A DNA stretch of 64,000 bases from Thinopyrum elongatum (Eukaryota; Streptophyta; Magnoliopsida; Poales; Poaceae). The stretch lies in assembly GCA_011799875.1 (NCBI GenBank), contig CM022302.1, forward strand, positions 106,321,473-106,385,472. The letters are read 5' to 3'. Below the pieces are notes generated by a model, which was not told where the DNA came from, did no database searches, and saw nothing but the letters and a program-made list of their open reading frames with translations. The position numbers and the translations under genes were made by a program. Position 1 is the stretch's first letter. Every line of letters begins with the position of its first letter. Below are positions 10,930-22,380 of this stretch, one piece after another.

Positions 10930-10995
10930 CATCCTTGATTGACGGGATTCGAACCAAGGTAACATGGTTGCGAATTGGAGAGCCAACATGCCATA
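10930..10995 (-). other. tRNA-like patch (A-box and B-box resemblance)
   Basis: Read on the minus strand, TGGCATGTTGG resembles a Pol III A box. Downstream, GGTTCGAATCC is an exact B box. The T-stem does not pair properly and no cloverleaf can be drawn, so this is not a tRNA gene. It may be a relic of a tRNA-derived element. Related copies sit near 21200 and 27390, the latter with a damaged B box. Confidence 0.25.
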
Positions 10996-11460
10996 GTAAC
11001 CAAACTTACCACGAGTTAGTTCTGGGCTAAGCAGAAGGAAAACATCTTATTTGACCTTTTGTTCTCTATGTATTTTTTTCTACGTATCAAACCCAACGAA
11101 TCGATGATTCAATTGGTAAAAACCTGAACATGCAACGCCCATGCACCCAGGAGGAGCCCACGACACCTACCACGTGGGACCATGCTAGAGAGAATTAAAT
11201 CACTTGATCAATCACCACAAATAGATATTTACAATCCAATGTGAGGCTTTTCGAAATGATTTCTCTGGTACCCTACTAGAGGGAATTCACCTCCTATCTT
11301 AATCAATAAAATTTCCTAGCTACTCTTCAATAAGGCGTGATTAGTCATTAGTCTAACCAGGACTACGTGTTTGTAGTAGTAGCTATCTAGCCATGTCTCT
11401 CTTTTGTACGTGTTTGTCCAAACCAAGAAAATAAAATGGATTTCTTTAACAACAATTTCA
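10996..11460. other. Intergenic sequence shared with 21260-21640 and 27440-27800
   Basis: No gene is seen. This AT-rich DNA recurs in both 4.3-kb tandem units, including a TACCACGTGG core (a G-box) near 11169. The G-box is kept in the copy near 21423 and is damaged near 27608 (CACGTGGAA). It carries no open frame. Confidence 0.5.
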
Positions 11461-11637
11461 TTAGAAGATTGCATTGCACATCACTGAAAATCAGACAACT
11501 TAATGCCTCTTGTTTTCATTTTTAGTGTTTGAGTGGTAAAGAAAGCGAGAAGATCATGTGCATGTATGTAACTTAACCAAGAAAAGGATGACCATGACAC
11601 AATAAACATGGGTGATTCGATGAACTCATATACTTCT

Positions 11638-11677
<40 letters not shown>

Positions 11678-13196
11678 GAGATGTGAACGAGAGGGAGGTA
11701 CATGGTTTTTATTTCTCTCCTACGATGTACTCTATATAAGTCACCATTTTGATATGCATAATGAAACAACCACATGCTTGATGCGGTGCAGATCTTTTGG
11801 GCGGATGCGGTCACGTGATCCAATAAATTTTCACATCACAACGTCACCCTATGAACGATATAATGCTACATGACTGATCTCTTTTCATGCCTTGACTTCA
11901 CACTTTTCACACATCTATATGTGTAAACTAAAGCTAAACAATGTAATAAATTTTTGGGGGCTAAAATAGGCTTGGGAGGCAAACGGAATGCCAAAACTCG
12001 ACAGAGGTGCCTTGGGTGTAAGAAAGCTACATGGCCAATATGCACAGACTAAAAAGTGCATGCCTGGACGAGTATGGTCTCTAGGAACTAGAAGCGGGGT
12101 TGTACTTCTGCGCACAACCTTTCATCTAGGTTAGGCGTTGTTTAGTCATTCAAAAATTTGCTACATCTTTGTGCTGATGCTTTCGGTGTTGATCACTCTG
12201 CTGGGCAGAGCGTATACATGCTGGTGTCGCGTGGCTGGCCTCGCTGGTGACCTCATGGATGTAAAAAAAATTCTGGCTAATGCAAATGGTAGAATACCTG
12301 TTGATTCCCGTAAAGAAAAAGTAAGATGAGTACACAGTGTTGTGTGCTCAAGTGGGCTTTTAACGTAAAAATCTGACCATGGATAATAAACAAAAAATAG
12401 TCAAAATTTGTTACTCCAAGTCCACGAGCCCACCCGGCCAACATTTGTGTTGCAGGCAACAACACGTACTCCCAGTGTTACGAGTCTGCCACACGACCAA
12501 CACGCGACAAAACCATCAATCCACACACATGGTTCTTTGATCTTCTCCAACACCAATTTGACATTCAGCTACCAATTGGCGTAGCTGATAGCCTTTTCCT
12601 TGATGCATGGACTTGGGTGCTTGTCCGTTGCGTCATGTCTATGCATTAATTTGTGCTTCTCTCATAAACTATTTTTTGTGAGAGATTTTTCAGTGTGGTT
12701 AAGTCAGTTTTGCGAGGAGCATTGCAATCCATTGCATTTCAATTACTTAATTTGCTTTCTACTCGGTTGCGCCACGCTTCATAAACTCATATATATAACA
12801 TAATTAAGAAAAATATAATATAAACCCAAGGATATATGTGCTATTATATAAAGTATAAAGCAGTGAACAAAATTAAAGAAAAATTAAGATCTTTCCCATG
12901 CATGTGCGTTCGCTAGTGTGTTAATTTTATTAACAACTAGACTTGCTCCTTGACTCATCGCGTGGTTTAATTTATAGGATTTTTTTGTTCCTCCCTAAAC
13001 CAAACAAATGATCAAGTATACTAGCACCATCACAACAATAAAGTTCACCCCATCCGTACAACAGGGTGTTGTTCTGTTGCCCCAGTCACAGTGATTGGCC
13101 GTGTAGGAGAACAAGACCCCCGGTTTGTCCAAGCCGAGCAAAGTTTAGATCCTTATTAAAATGAGGTAAAATAGATCTCTTTAACAGTAATTCCAC
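11461..13196. repeat. 1.74-kb tandem repeat, unit 1
   Basis: This unit begins near AGAAGATTGCATTGCACATC. It runs through a GA microsatellite, a block with GGCTAAAATAGGCTTGGGAGGCAAA (quoted only partly), and CTTTGTGCTGATGCTTTCGG, to TTAACAGTAATTCCA. After the inserted CACTA element the next unit starts again (16970). Further copies lie at 23515-24470, 27800-28730, 49265-50720, 56250-62309 (interrupted) and 62310-63770. It has no intact coding frame and I do not recognise the family. It may be an old transposon or simply a locally amplified intergenic segment. Confidence 0.75.
11639..11674. repeat. (AG)n microsatellite
   Basis: About 18 uninterrupted AG units sit inside the 1.74-kb repeat. The same position in other copies carries (TG)n(AG)n, a short GA patch, or a G tract. 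Confidence 0.95.
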
Positions 13197-16100
13197 ACTA
13201 CAAGAAATCTGTTAATACATGACGGATCTTGACCGTCATGGATCAGCCAAAAACTGTCATGCATGCCCAGCCACGACGGATTTAAAATCCGTCATGTATA
13301 TCGCGTCATAATTTGACATCATACCCTCCATGACGGATCTTGACCGTCATGGATCTGCCTCGAGCCCGACCAAGCCCAAACTAGGCCCAAGTCTTTGTGA
13401 CAGAACTAGCCGTCATCGACCAACGCCACGTAGGATTTTCAATTGACAATTTGGAATGACGTGGCTGCCTATGCGGACACTATTTTCCGTCATGAAATTC
13501 GTCATGAATCTAGGATCAATTTAAATTTAGTCCCGTCCATTTCTTTCAGTCCAATTTTAAACCAATACACTTTTAGCACAATGGGTTACACAAAATATTG
13601 CCAATTTTGGGCCAAGACAGTATTTCCAAAGTGTTATACATTACAAAAATCATTCAATATATAAAATCCTCCGTAGGTATCTACAACAAAACAATTTATA
13701 AAATCCATAGGTATCTACAACAAAGCAGTTTATAAAATCCTCCATGAAATGATAATATACAACATATATTGACAAAATATATCACATAGCAAGGTTAGGA
13801 ACTAGTAGTCCAGTATAATCCAATTTACAACAACAGAACATATAAACTACTAAGGTTGTTATTCATGTTTTGTCCTCGGCCCTCCTGATGGCAACCATAT
13901 GTCCTGGCGGATTGTGATGGACAGCACCATGTAGCCTGCTACCCAATCATACCTACCATATTTACAACAACATTAGACATTTGAAGATATGAATAGATAG
14001 TAGTAGAAATAAGAGAATTAGAAGAAACTTCAAAAATCAATTGCATGTTCTCTAAAATCCTTAAATCTTCTTGTGCCTACAAATGAGAATAATAAAGTAT
14101 CTATTATAAAAAAACAATAAACATGAGATTGCTACAAATTAATCCAAACAAAAATGTGTCAGATGGAAGTCTAATCAAGTTGACTTATAAGTGATAATGT
14201 AATAGAACATACATAGCAAAACTCATGTACTATAGCAGCACCAGTTGAGGCCGTATAAATCCGCCAAATAATGGCATCACTAACAAACAATATCCATGAC
14301 GCGGAGCCACTGCTCGTCGATCTGGCTGGCGTAAGGTTCTAATGTTCATGTCTCAACAAGTTTACACATGAAATTAAATATTTATCAGGGCACTGACAAT
14401 AGTAAACAACAATTGTTTGTCAACTAAACTTCAAATGGCATACAAAATAACTAAGAGCCATGGCCACTAATAGATCTACAGAAGTGGCAAATGGTTCTGT
14501 TAAGAGATACTGAGATAGTGGTTAGGATGTATCAGTTATTGATTTTAGCCACATGCATACTGGGATTACTTTGATTCGAGTGCATAAGATGATAACTTTA
14601 ACCACCAAGATCAATGGGGCACAAACAAATCAGTTGAAAACCCTGGTGAAAAATGCGTAACTCCAAACTAGATGAACTAAATAGGTGTAGTTCAGTAACA
14701 CTTGAGCTGGGTACTGGAAATAATAGGAGTGGCAGTAGAGAACTAATCCCTGGTTAATCACGGAGCAGCTCCACCGCGGCCACCCTCTTAAGCTCTACTG
14801 TGCGCTATGCGGTGGCACAGCTGCTAGCGTTACCTAGACCTGCATCCCAAAAACAAGAGATCATAATCAGACAATTAGAGTGTTAAGTGACCGAAATAAA
14901 AACAGCGAAATAACATTAAGAAAAAGATTTGGGATCACTTGTCAGGAGCACTATTGAGAAGGGCGACTTAGGCATGGAGCAAAGGAGTTGAAGAAAAAAT
15001 GTGTTGTGTTACTGTGTAAGCAAGTGCTAGCTTGGTGTGTGCCTCCAGGTTGAGAGAGTGAGCTAACACGTGGCTTTGGTACTAGTACTAGTAGGTGCAC
15101 AACTAATAGTAGTACTACTGCTCTAAACTGACTCACTAATACATGTGCTTAGTACACAAATTAACAGGTTTAAACCTCTGTATTCTTACTGTAGGACTGC
15201 CACAATGTAACGATGTAATTTTCTTATTAGATTCAGATTAAACTTATTTCTGGAATGCATATTCAGCGGGATGCAGGAGACAACAAGGAAAGAAAAAGAA
15301 ATGCCTAGTGAGAAAAATCTAAACAGGACATGTCGACATGTTAATACAGTAACAGAAATAATGTCTCCAAGACCTAGGGGGGAAATCTAAACTGAATTAG
15401 ATTTTGGTAGAAAACTAAACTGATTTACATCTTGATAGAAGACCACATACCACAGTGCAGCGGGTTGTCTACTTGGTACCCTGCAGTTTATCTCTATTTG
15501 GTACCCTGCAGTGTGCAAGATACAGAAACAATTAAGAGAAAATTTATTTTGTCAAAGATTCAAAGAGGAAGCACGCAGAGCACACCAGCTGCTGCTGCTG
15601 CACTGGAGCTCTTGATAGCAGCTGCCGCCACCTTGTCAGCACGCACACAAAACACTCTTACAGATAGAGAAGGCTGCAATTGACCCTGACAGTGTTGGAC
15701 CTTTGTTATCAATCTATATAGGAAAAAAAGTGAAGCGAACTGTCCAAATACGCATGCATCATTAAGTGTGCCCTACAGTATAGTATACAGCGATTGGAAG
15801 AAAACTCAACAATAAGATTTTAACTTACTGCACTTGCATTCAGACATCACCACCAATGTGGCATTCTGAAACAAAATTGCTCTAGTGCAGCCGTGGTTCC
15901 AATTGAGGTGTGCCCTACAGTCTTATAAAAGACAAACAAAATAATAAGGTTTCAGGAGCAAGCAGTTGCACAACTACATCACTCCTTGTCTTCTTCCCTC
16001 AGATACATCAGCAATTGAAAAAAAAAGTTCGTCAATCGGACGAGTCAGCAACACACTCTGAACCCAAAGACAGAATATGGAGTAGTGGGTGAATCAAGCT

Positions 16101-16969
16101 CAAGCACAAATTTAACTATTGTCCAGATAGAGAGAATGAATTTATAAGGTTGTACAGGTAGAATGAACAATTTACCTACAGACATACTGCTCATCGACAA
16201 GCTGCTCCTTGAATGCCAAGTACTCATAAACGATTCACGAACTGTTGGGCCCTACACTTCCTGCACACACTCACGAGGGGATCAGACCGAATCATGAGAG
16301 GGGGGGGGGGGGGGGGCATCAGGGATGAGGTTAGTGTGATCTGGGCTTAACCTTGGTGGAGAAGAAGGTCTCGCCGATGGCAGCCCAGTAGTTGGTCGCC
16401 CGCCGCTGGACGTTGGACAGCGACAGCACCGCGCAGCCCGCAAGGTGGGCGCGAGGGGGCATGGTGTGGACGGAGAGGAGCTGTCTGAGACGCGTTGTGT
16501 GGACGGAGAGGAGCCGTCGAAGATGTGCAACGCTGGACACGATGCCGCAGCCGAAACCCTAGCCATGGCTAAGGGTCGCGGGCGAGCGCCGGAGACCATG
16601 AGCGGCGGATCCAGCCGGACTAGAGGACGAAGGGGTCGAAGATGTGTTGCGAGAAGGATGGATGGGTGGGGGATGCGGCGGATCTGATTGTTGCTGGAGC
16701 TGCGAGTTGAGGGGAAGGGAGGGGGAGGGCCGGCGGCGAGGTGTGGGAGGAACGCGAGGAGGTGGTGGGTGGCGGCGCGCTGTGGGAGACAGGGGAGGCG
16801 GCCAAGGAGGACAGAGAGGAGGAGCCGAGCAAGAGAATTTAGGGTTAGGTTTTTATACGGGAACGGGTAGACGGGCTTTAGCGGGCTTGCGGGGTTGTAC
16901 CAGGTCATCATGACAGTATCCGAAAATGTCATCAGAAATCTGTCATGGATTAACAGATTTCTTGTAGTG
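13197..16969. mobile_element. Non-autonomous CACTA transposon (3.77 kb)
   Basis: The ends are CACTACAAGAAATCTGTTAA and its inverted complement finishing TTCTTGTAGTG, flanked by the 3-bp duplication CCA (13194-13196 and 16970-16972). Sub-terminal CATGACGG/CCGTCATG motifs are repeated several times in the first 200 bases and, more decayed, in the last 60. No transposase frame is present, so it must have moved with help from another element. It interrupts the 1.74-kb tandem repeat; the paralogue near 63777 has an uninterrupted, slightly shortened junction. The interior (13400-16170) is AT-rich and has no recognisable gene, except the captured-looking exons at its right end. Confidence 0.88.
16176..16540 (-). 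pseudogene. Host gene fragment (two exons) captured inside the CACTA element
   Basis: Exon 1 (16540-16352) is a 63-codon frame starting at ATG. It includes a duplicated LLSVHT motif, a PPRAHLAG segment and YWAAIGETFFSTK, and ends at a donor GTTAAG. An acceptor GTGTGCAG follows at 16261, then exon 2 (16260-16176), whose best frame reads EYLAFKEQLVDEQYVC to a donor GTAAAT. The exon 2 frame is not open across the junction (a TAG appears at once), so the copy is degenerate. The GC-rich, intron-bearing structure differs from the AT-rich transposon around it, as expected of gene capture. I do not recognise the parent gene. A similar exon-like segment may lie near 14225-14275. Confidence 0.4.
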
Positions 16970-17173
16970 CCACTCGAAGATTTGCACATCACATCGATGG
17001 AAAACGGACAAATAAACGCCTCTTGTTTTCATTTTTAGTGTTCGAGTCAGTGAAGAAATGCGAGAAGATTATGTGCACTTATGTAACTTTACCAAGAAAC
17101 TGAGCCCTAGGATAGAACGAAAGTGATTGATTCGGTGAACTCGTACTGAAGGCCCTGTGCTGACTACATGTGC

Positions 17174-17206
<33 letters not shown>

Positions 17207-17520
17207 GTGCCACTCTATATAAGTCATCATATTGAATAAAACAACACGGGTTAGGTGAGATCCAGGTCTTTTTGATGGATGTGATCACGTGATCCAATAA
17301 ATCTACATCACAATATTATTGCGTACGAACAATATAGTGCTACATAATCGATCTCCTTTCATGCTTTGACATCCCACTTTTCACATCTATATTCGTAGAC
17401 TTAAGTTAAATAATGCAATAATAGTTTTAGGGCTAAAATGGGCTTAGGAGGCAATCGGAATACCAAAACTCGACACGGATAGCTTGGGTCTAAGCAAGCT
17501 ACATGACCAGTGTGCACAGA
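16970..17520. repeat. 1.74-kb tandem repeat, unit 2 (truncated)
   Basis: The repeat resumes after the CACTA element with CACTCGAAGATTTGCACATC and follows unit 1 to the GTGTGCACAGAC position, where it stops abruptly. A (TG)n(AG)n microsatellite occupies 17168-17207 at the place of the AG run in unit 1. There is no coding frame. Confidence 0.75.
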
Positions 17521-17664
17521 CCCCTTGATCACATCATGCAGAACACGGAGCAGGGAAATCCTCAGATAAAGGGAAACAATGGCAATGCCAATCAAGTTGG
17601 CTTCTGGCTTAACAACTTCCTCGCAGTCAGCCTGCCCGTCTACAGCTCCTGCACAAACAATGGC
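17521..17664 (+). other. Coding-like filler fragment at a duplication breakpoint
   Basis: About 140 bases lie between the end of repeat unit 2 and the start of the PDX2-flank duplication. They match neither neighbour. The plus strand is open throughout and reads QNTEQGNPQIKGNNGNA, then QVGFWLNNFLAV and PVYSSC. It could be a captured exon used as filler in break repair. No family is recognised, and coding is uncertain. Confidence 0.3.
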
Positions 17665-18285
17665 AATGGTAACAATGAGTAAATTTGTGACAAGTTGTTC
17701 TGCTGAAGCTACATGCTACAAATCTACAATGCCATGACCATGTAGGGGAAATGTCAAATTTTTTGAAGATGCAATTTCGAATAAGTGCCATTTTTCACAA
17801 TTCTCTACTCGACAGTCAGCACTACTACACATAGACGACTAACTGAATTTTACTTCTATGCAGTTCTCTTTTCCTTTTGATCAATGCAATGAAGCACTAA
17901 AATAACCTCAGATCTCTTCGGTTTTCCTTACTAATAGGGGGGAATGTGCATCAATAAGGATAAGACAATGTTTCTCATGCGATCACAAGCAAGTTGTTGG
18001 ATCAAATTTAAGTGATGAATATACTAATCACGCAGGACATTACCAGTGCAGTGTGCTAACCCACTTGATCCATTTTTGGCAACGGCAAAATCTAACCAAG
18101 AAAGAACATTATCACTTAAATCAAATTTCTCACCCTCCAGTGAACAACTGACCATCAACCGTATCATGTCATAACTGATGCATATATTTCAGAGATATTT
18201 CTGTAGAGCCTCCATCAACACATACACAACAGTACAACACATACGCAACGATTATGAACATGTGAGAAACGGAGAGCGTACGAGG

Positions 18286-19586
18286 CAGGGGCGGAGCCAG
18301 CATGTAGTCGTTGGGTGCAAATGACACCAACGACATGTTGCCAATCATGTAGCAGTATATACTAAGCTGCTGTCTGAACCCAACAAAATCCCACGGCTGC
18401 ACCTATTGACTTCCCTACTGGACTAATTGGAAGGCTTTTTAGCCCTTGTATTCGGTCCAAACTTGCATAGTCCAGCTAATAGCCCATAGCTGACAGCCCA
18501 AAAGTAAAACAGATCAATCTGTACCCGTACATTATACGCGTAAGTAGCCTGATCGCTGCAGTCCTCATTGCCTTATCGGTCGGGTCGCTTCGCGTACCGC
18601 GACAACGCCAAATCTTATTATTTCGTCTCTCTCTCTCCGTCCCTGGTCGCACAGTCGGCGGCGGCCGGCAGTGAGTGGCAACCCGGAAGTTGCACCCAAT
18701 AATTAATAATCGAGGTACAGAGCAAATCCCTCCATCTTGCACAGGTCCTCTCCAGCCCTAATATTCTAAAAAAATTATATCTAAATGTTGACTGATCTAG
18801 GCCATGAACCGGTATTATGCAAAAAGGAATCGATCATTAGAATCAAGTAACGTTGAAGGCACTTCGAGGCCAGCTCAATGCTAGTCTCTCAAAACCTTCT
18901 AATCAGAGAGAAACTGACTTGGATGATTTGCCATATGATCCCGCTGACTGGAAGAGAATTTCAGAGTACACTCGTGATCCTAAGAAGCAAGAAAAGATAC
19001 TTAACCAGGGGACCATACAGGCCACTGCCTGATTTTGATTATCCACATAGGATTACTGGCGATGACCTATGAAGATTTAATCCAGAATGGTTCTACAAAT
19101 ATGGCGGTTGGCTTGAGTTTATGATTGAATGTCTAATTTGCTAAGTGGAGAAAGACAAGTTTTCTATCATTAGTAACGATGAGGTGTTTGATATTTTTAA
19201 GAAGATGAAGGATCGACAAGCGAAACTTAAAAATGTGAGTGACTTTACATGTTTTGCTTTTTCTACTTGTTTAAAACCCATGAAGTTACCTTGCCATTTC
19301 TGTGTAATTTTTTACATGAAGACAGAAGATGCCAATAAAGTTACAATGCTTTTTAGTACTTTATTTTAATATTAAACAAGTGGTTTTAGTGTTTCATCGA
19401 CCCGGCATGTCATCATTCTTTAGTTTTAATAGAACAGCTATACATGTTATGCTATTTCGGTTGCTTAATTTGTCCTTGAGTGGTATGTTCTTGTTTTGAG
19501 ATGGTCTAAACTTGTACAATACTATAGTTAGATTATGCTAAAATTCCGAGTGAACCCATAGGCTAAATTTCCTGGCTCCGCGCCTG
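18286..19586 (+). mobile_element. hAT-like transposon with decayed TTF-type transposase
   Basis: The ends are CAGGGGCGGAGCCAGC and the inverted partner of CAGGCGCGGAGCCAGG (14 of 16 match). The flanking 8-bp duplication GTACGAGG (18278-18285 and 19587-19594) is exact. End sequence, duplication length and the enclosed transposase remnant all indicate the hAT superfamily. At 1301 bp it is too short to be autonomous. It lies exactly on the PDX2 exon 2/intron 2 border of the second copy. Confidence 0.88.
18804..19144 (+). pseudogene. N-terminal remnant of a hAT transposase (TTF/ZMYM1-like)
   Basis: Read across three frames, the pieces are MNRYYAKRNRSLESSNVEG, then DLDDLPYDPADWKRISEYT, then YLTRGPYRPLPDFDYPHRI, then RFNPEWFYKYGGWLEF. 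This order and these motifs are those of plant TTF-type zinc-finger proteins with a hAT dimerisation domain. Two frameshifts and an in-frame TGA between DDL and RFNPEW make it non-functional. The catalytic part is missing. Confidence 0.65.
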
Positions 19587-19590
19587 GTAC

Positions 19591-19858
19591 GAGGTTGTGG
19601 AAGTTGGCGAGCTTGGCCATGGTGGTGCTCTCTCCGCCGGGGATGATGAGTGAGTCGATGCCAAGCAGCTGCTCCGCCTTCCGCACCTCCATCCCCTTGG
19701 TACCGATCCTCCTCAGTGCTGCACCTAGACCCGAAATCAATAACACGACACGAGCGCAAGCAAGGCGAGGAGCAAAGGAGGAGGAGGAACGCGCGCGCAC
19801 CGGCCATGTGCTCGTTGTAGGAGCCCTGCAGCGCGAGGACGCCGACCACCGCCGCCAT
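19591..19858 (-). pseudogene. PDX2 second copy, exons 1 and 2 only
   Basis: Exon 1 (19858-19801) starts at ATG and encodes [19 protein letters not shown] exactly as in the intact gene. Exon 2 (19718-19591) keeps the 128-bp length, the acceptor CAG and the LIIPGGEST motif, with changes such as AKGV to TKGM. The donor at the exon 2 end is split from its intron by the 1.3-kb hAT-like element, and exons 3-7, which carry the catalytic Cys and His, are absent. The first 62 codons are still open, so loss of function comes from truncation and the transposon rather than from stops. Promoter sequence upstream is retained. Confidence 0.9.
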
Positions 19859-20160
19859 GGCCGCTCCCTCTCCCTCCCGCCTCGTCGCCTGCCTCGGGAT
19901 GTGTGCTGCGGTTTGGGTAGGTGGGTGGAAATGAGGTAGGGGCTGGCGGTGACGTCACAGGAGTGGGGAGGGAGGGGAGGAAGGAGGCGCACGTCGCCGT
20001 GGGTGGCGGCCGCCATACACGGTGAGTGGGTGACGGACGGACGGACAGAGACGGCACCACTGGGGGAGAGGGAGTCGAGCGACAGCGGTCGTCCAATCGT
20101 CGGTGAGATGGTCCTGGCCGTCCGTTCTTACTGGGTAGGGGTCGGGCTCGAGTGGCGGCT

Positions 20161-21185
20161 GTGAGACTGTGTCAGCCCACCAGGCCTAGTGGAACGCACT
20201 TTTTCCCTTCCCTATAAGAGAAATAAATTCCTTCTCAAAAAATAAATAAGGGAAATAAATAAATTTGTAATTACCAACCCTAAAAAAGTGGTCGTCGTAC
20301 AAAAGAACCCATCAACTTGTTGTCAGTTTGTTCCTTAGAAACGATGTACTCCCTCTGATCCATAGTCTAGATATATCCATTTGAGCGACAAGTAATATGG
20401 ATCAGAGGAATATCTCTTTTGCTTCATTTATGATGCATGTTGTGGGAATTAGCGTGCCGTGATCTGATATGTTTATTTTTTTTATATTTAACAGCCGATT
20501 TAGTCAGAAGATAGGGAAAAATTATGTTAACATAAAGTATTGGTGTGTGGGTTTGTGTGTAGGGGGGGGGGGGGTGAAAGGTGATTTTTTTTTTTAGTTT
20601 TCTTCCTCGTTGTGGGGGGTTTTAAAAAAACAAAAGACGCATCATGAAAATAAAGGTCTAGTTCATCCTCTGGCTCTGTCGAGCAACTAGCTCACATGAC
20701 TCGCCTTTTATCTACTATGGTAGTTCCATGAGATGAGCGGTTTGACAGCCCCCACCAAGGATGTGATCTTGGTATAACTGATTCACAATTTTAGGTGTAG
20801 GGGTTATTAAAGCTTGTGCAAATTTTCCCTTCTGCATTACACCCCAGGAAACAAAGGAAGAGTCGAAACATGAAAAAAGATCAATGAGACACTCAATATG
20901 AAAGAGTTTCTAATAAATTTTAGTTTTATTGATGATTTTGTTGTTGTTCATATTTTTTAGTTGTTTTGATCTATCACAATTTCATTGGTTGTCGGATAGA
21001 GCCATAAATCGGACCAGCCTCTCTCCTATCATAAAAATCTGGAATTGGCGACCATGCCGGTTTGTTAAGCTCAATGGACAACCCCGCCACCGACCCCCGA
21101 AAAAACAATAACCAAATTGGATGGTTTTTCCGGTTTTCATACAAACTGGAGCAATTAAATCGATAGAAATTAAGGTGTGTATGCG
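20161..21185. repeat. Copy of the PDX2 upstream region (matches 9830-10930)
   Basis: This is collinear with 9830-10930, including the decayed Stowaway palindrome (20349-20409), a G tract near 20563 and the single-copy version of the 155-bp tandem duplication. There is no gene. Confidence 0.8.
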
Positions 21186-21999
21186 CATGCTAGATTGATG
21201 GGATTCGAACCAAAGTAACATGGTTGCGGATTGGAGAGCCAACATGCCGCACCAACCAAACTCATCACGGGATTAGTTCTGGGCTAAGCAGAAGGAAATC
21301 ATCTTCTTTGACCTTTTTCTCTATGTATTTTTTCTACCTATCAAGCCCGATGAATCGGCAATTCGGTCGGTCAAAACCTGAACATGCACCACCCATGCAC
21401 CCGGGAGGAACCCGCACCACCTACCACGTGGGACCATGCTAGAGAGATTAAAATCGCTTGATCATAACTTATTTTATAACTTAAATCGATGTCACCACAC
21501 AAAGATATTTGCGATCCAAAATGAGGCTTTTCAAATGGTTTCCATGGTACCCTGCTAGAGGGAATTTACCACCTATCTTTTTTTGAGGCATATTTACCGC
21601 TTATCTTAATCAATAAAATTGTTGAGCTTCTCATCAGTAAGGGCCGTTGACAGGGGCTGTGCGAGCTGTGCGCTCACACAGGGCCCCCAATTTGGGCCAA
21701 ATCCTATTCGGCGCTTTATAAGCCAGTTCATACAGGGCGCACACCACTGGATCTCTCATCGATGCTATATGGGCCGGCCCTTTTACCTTATTTCTGTTTT
21801 TGAAAACGCGAAGCAAAAGAAAAGCGGGTCAACTGGGATTCTCCTGCTTCGCCGTACACTGCGATAACCCCCACGCCACCAAGCCTAATGTAATCACATG
21901 CATCGTTCTCTTTTTTTTTCTTCCTCGTACTTTTATTTTTCCTTTTTCCATTTTCCGTTTTTCTTCTTTCCTTTTTATTTTTTCTTTCTTCCTAGTTTG

Positions 22000-22380
22000 A
22001 TGCAAAATCGATGAACTTTTTCTCAAATTCGATGAACTTTATATTTCAAATTTGATAAATTTTTTCTCAAATTTGATGAACTTTTTCAAACACGATGAAA
22101 TTTTTGAAACTCGATGAACTTTTTTTCAATCACGATGAACTTTTTCGAAACTCGATGAACTTTTTTTCAAACTCGATGAACTTTTTTGAAACTCGATGAA
22201 TTTTTTTAAACTGAATAAACTTTTTTCAACTTCGGTGAACTTGCTTTCAAATTTGTGAACTTTTCTTCCAAATCAATGATTTTTTTTCAAATTCGTGAAC
22301 TTTGTTAAAAATGGATGAACCTTTTTCAAATTTACCAACTTTCTTCAAATTCGATGAACTTTTTTGTTTTTTGCGATCTT
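22000..22380. repeat. T-rich minisatellite (GATGAACTTTTTTTCAAA units)
   Basis: About fifteen imperfect units of roughly 20-25 bases, each containing TGAACTTTTT and TCAAA, lie in a row. Related but more decayed arrays occur at 24930-25200, 25600-25830, 28930-29200 and 29560-29780. Confidence 0.8.

Larger units (their letters stand above)
17665..20160. repeat. Second copy of the PDX2 5' half and promoter
   Basis: This segment follows 8530-9830 collinearly: part of intron 2, exon 2, intron 1, exon 1, leader and promoter. It differs by point changes, lacks the Stowaway MITE, and has a hAT-like element inserted at the exon 2 border. The paralogy continues to 24470 through the upstream region and the 1.74-kb repeat. 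Confidence 0.9.

Noticed and set aside
10930..10995. tRNA gene
   Set aside because: B box present but acceptor, anticodon and T stems do not fold.
16282..16992. 236-codon Ser/Pro-rich frame on the minus strand
   Set aside because: It runs out of phase with the better-supported captured exon and crosses the transposon end; probably an artefact of GC-rich sequence.
22000..22380. CRISPR-like array
   Set aside because: Units are contiguous degenerate T-rich minisatellite repeats without spacers, in a plant genome.
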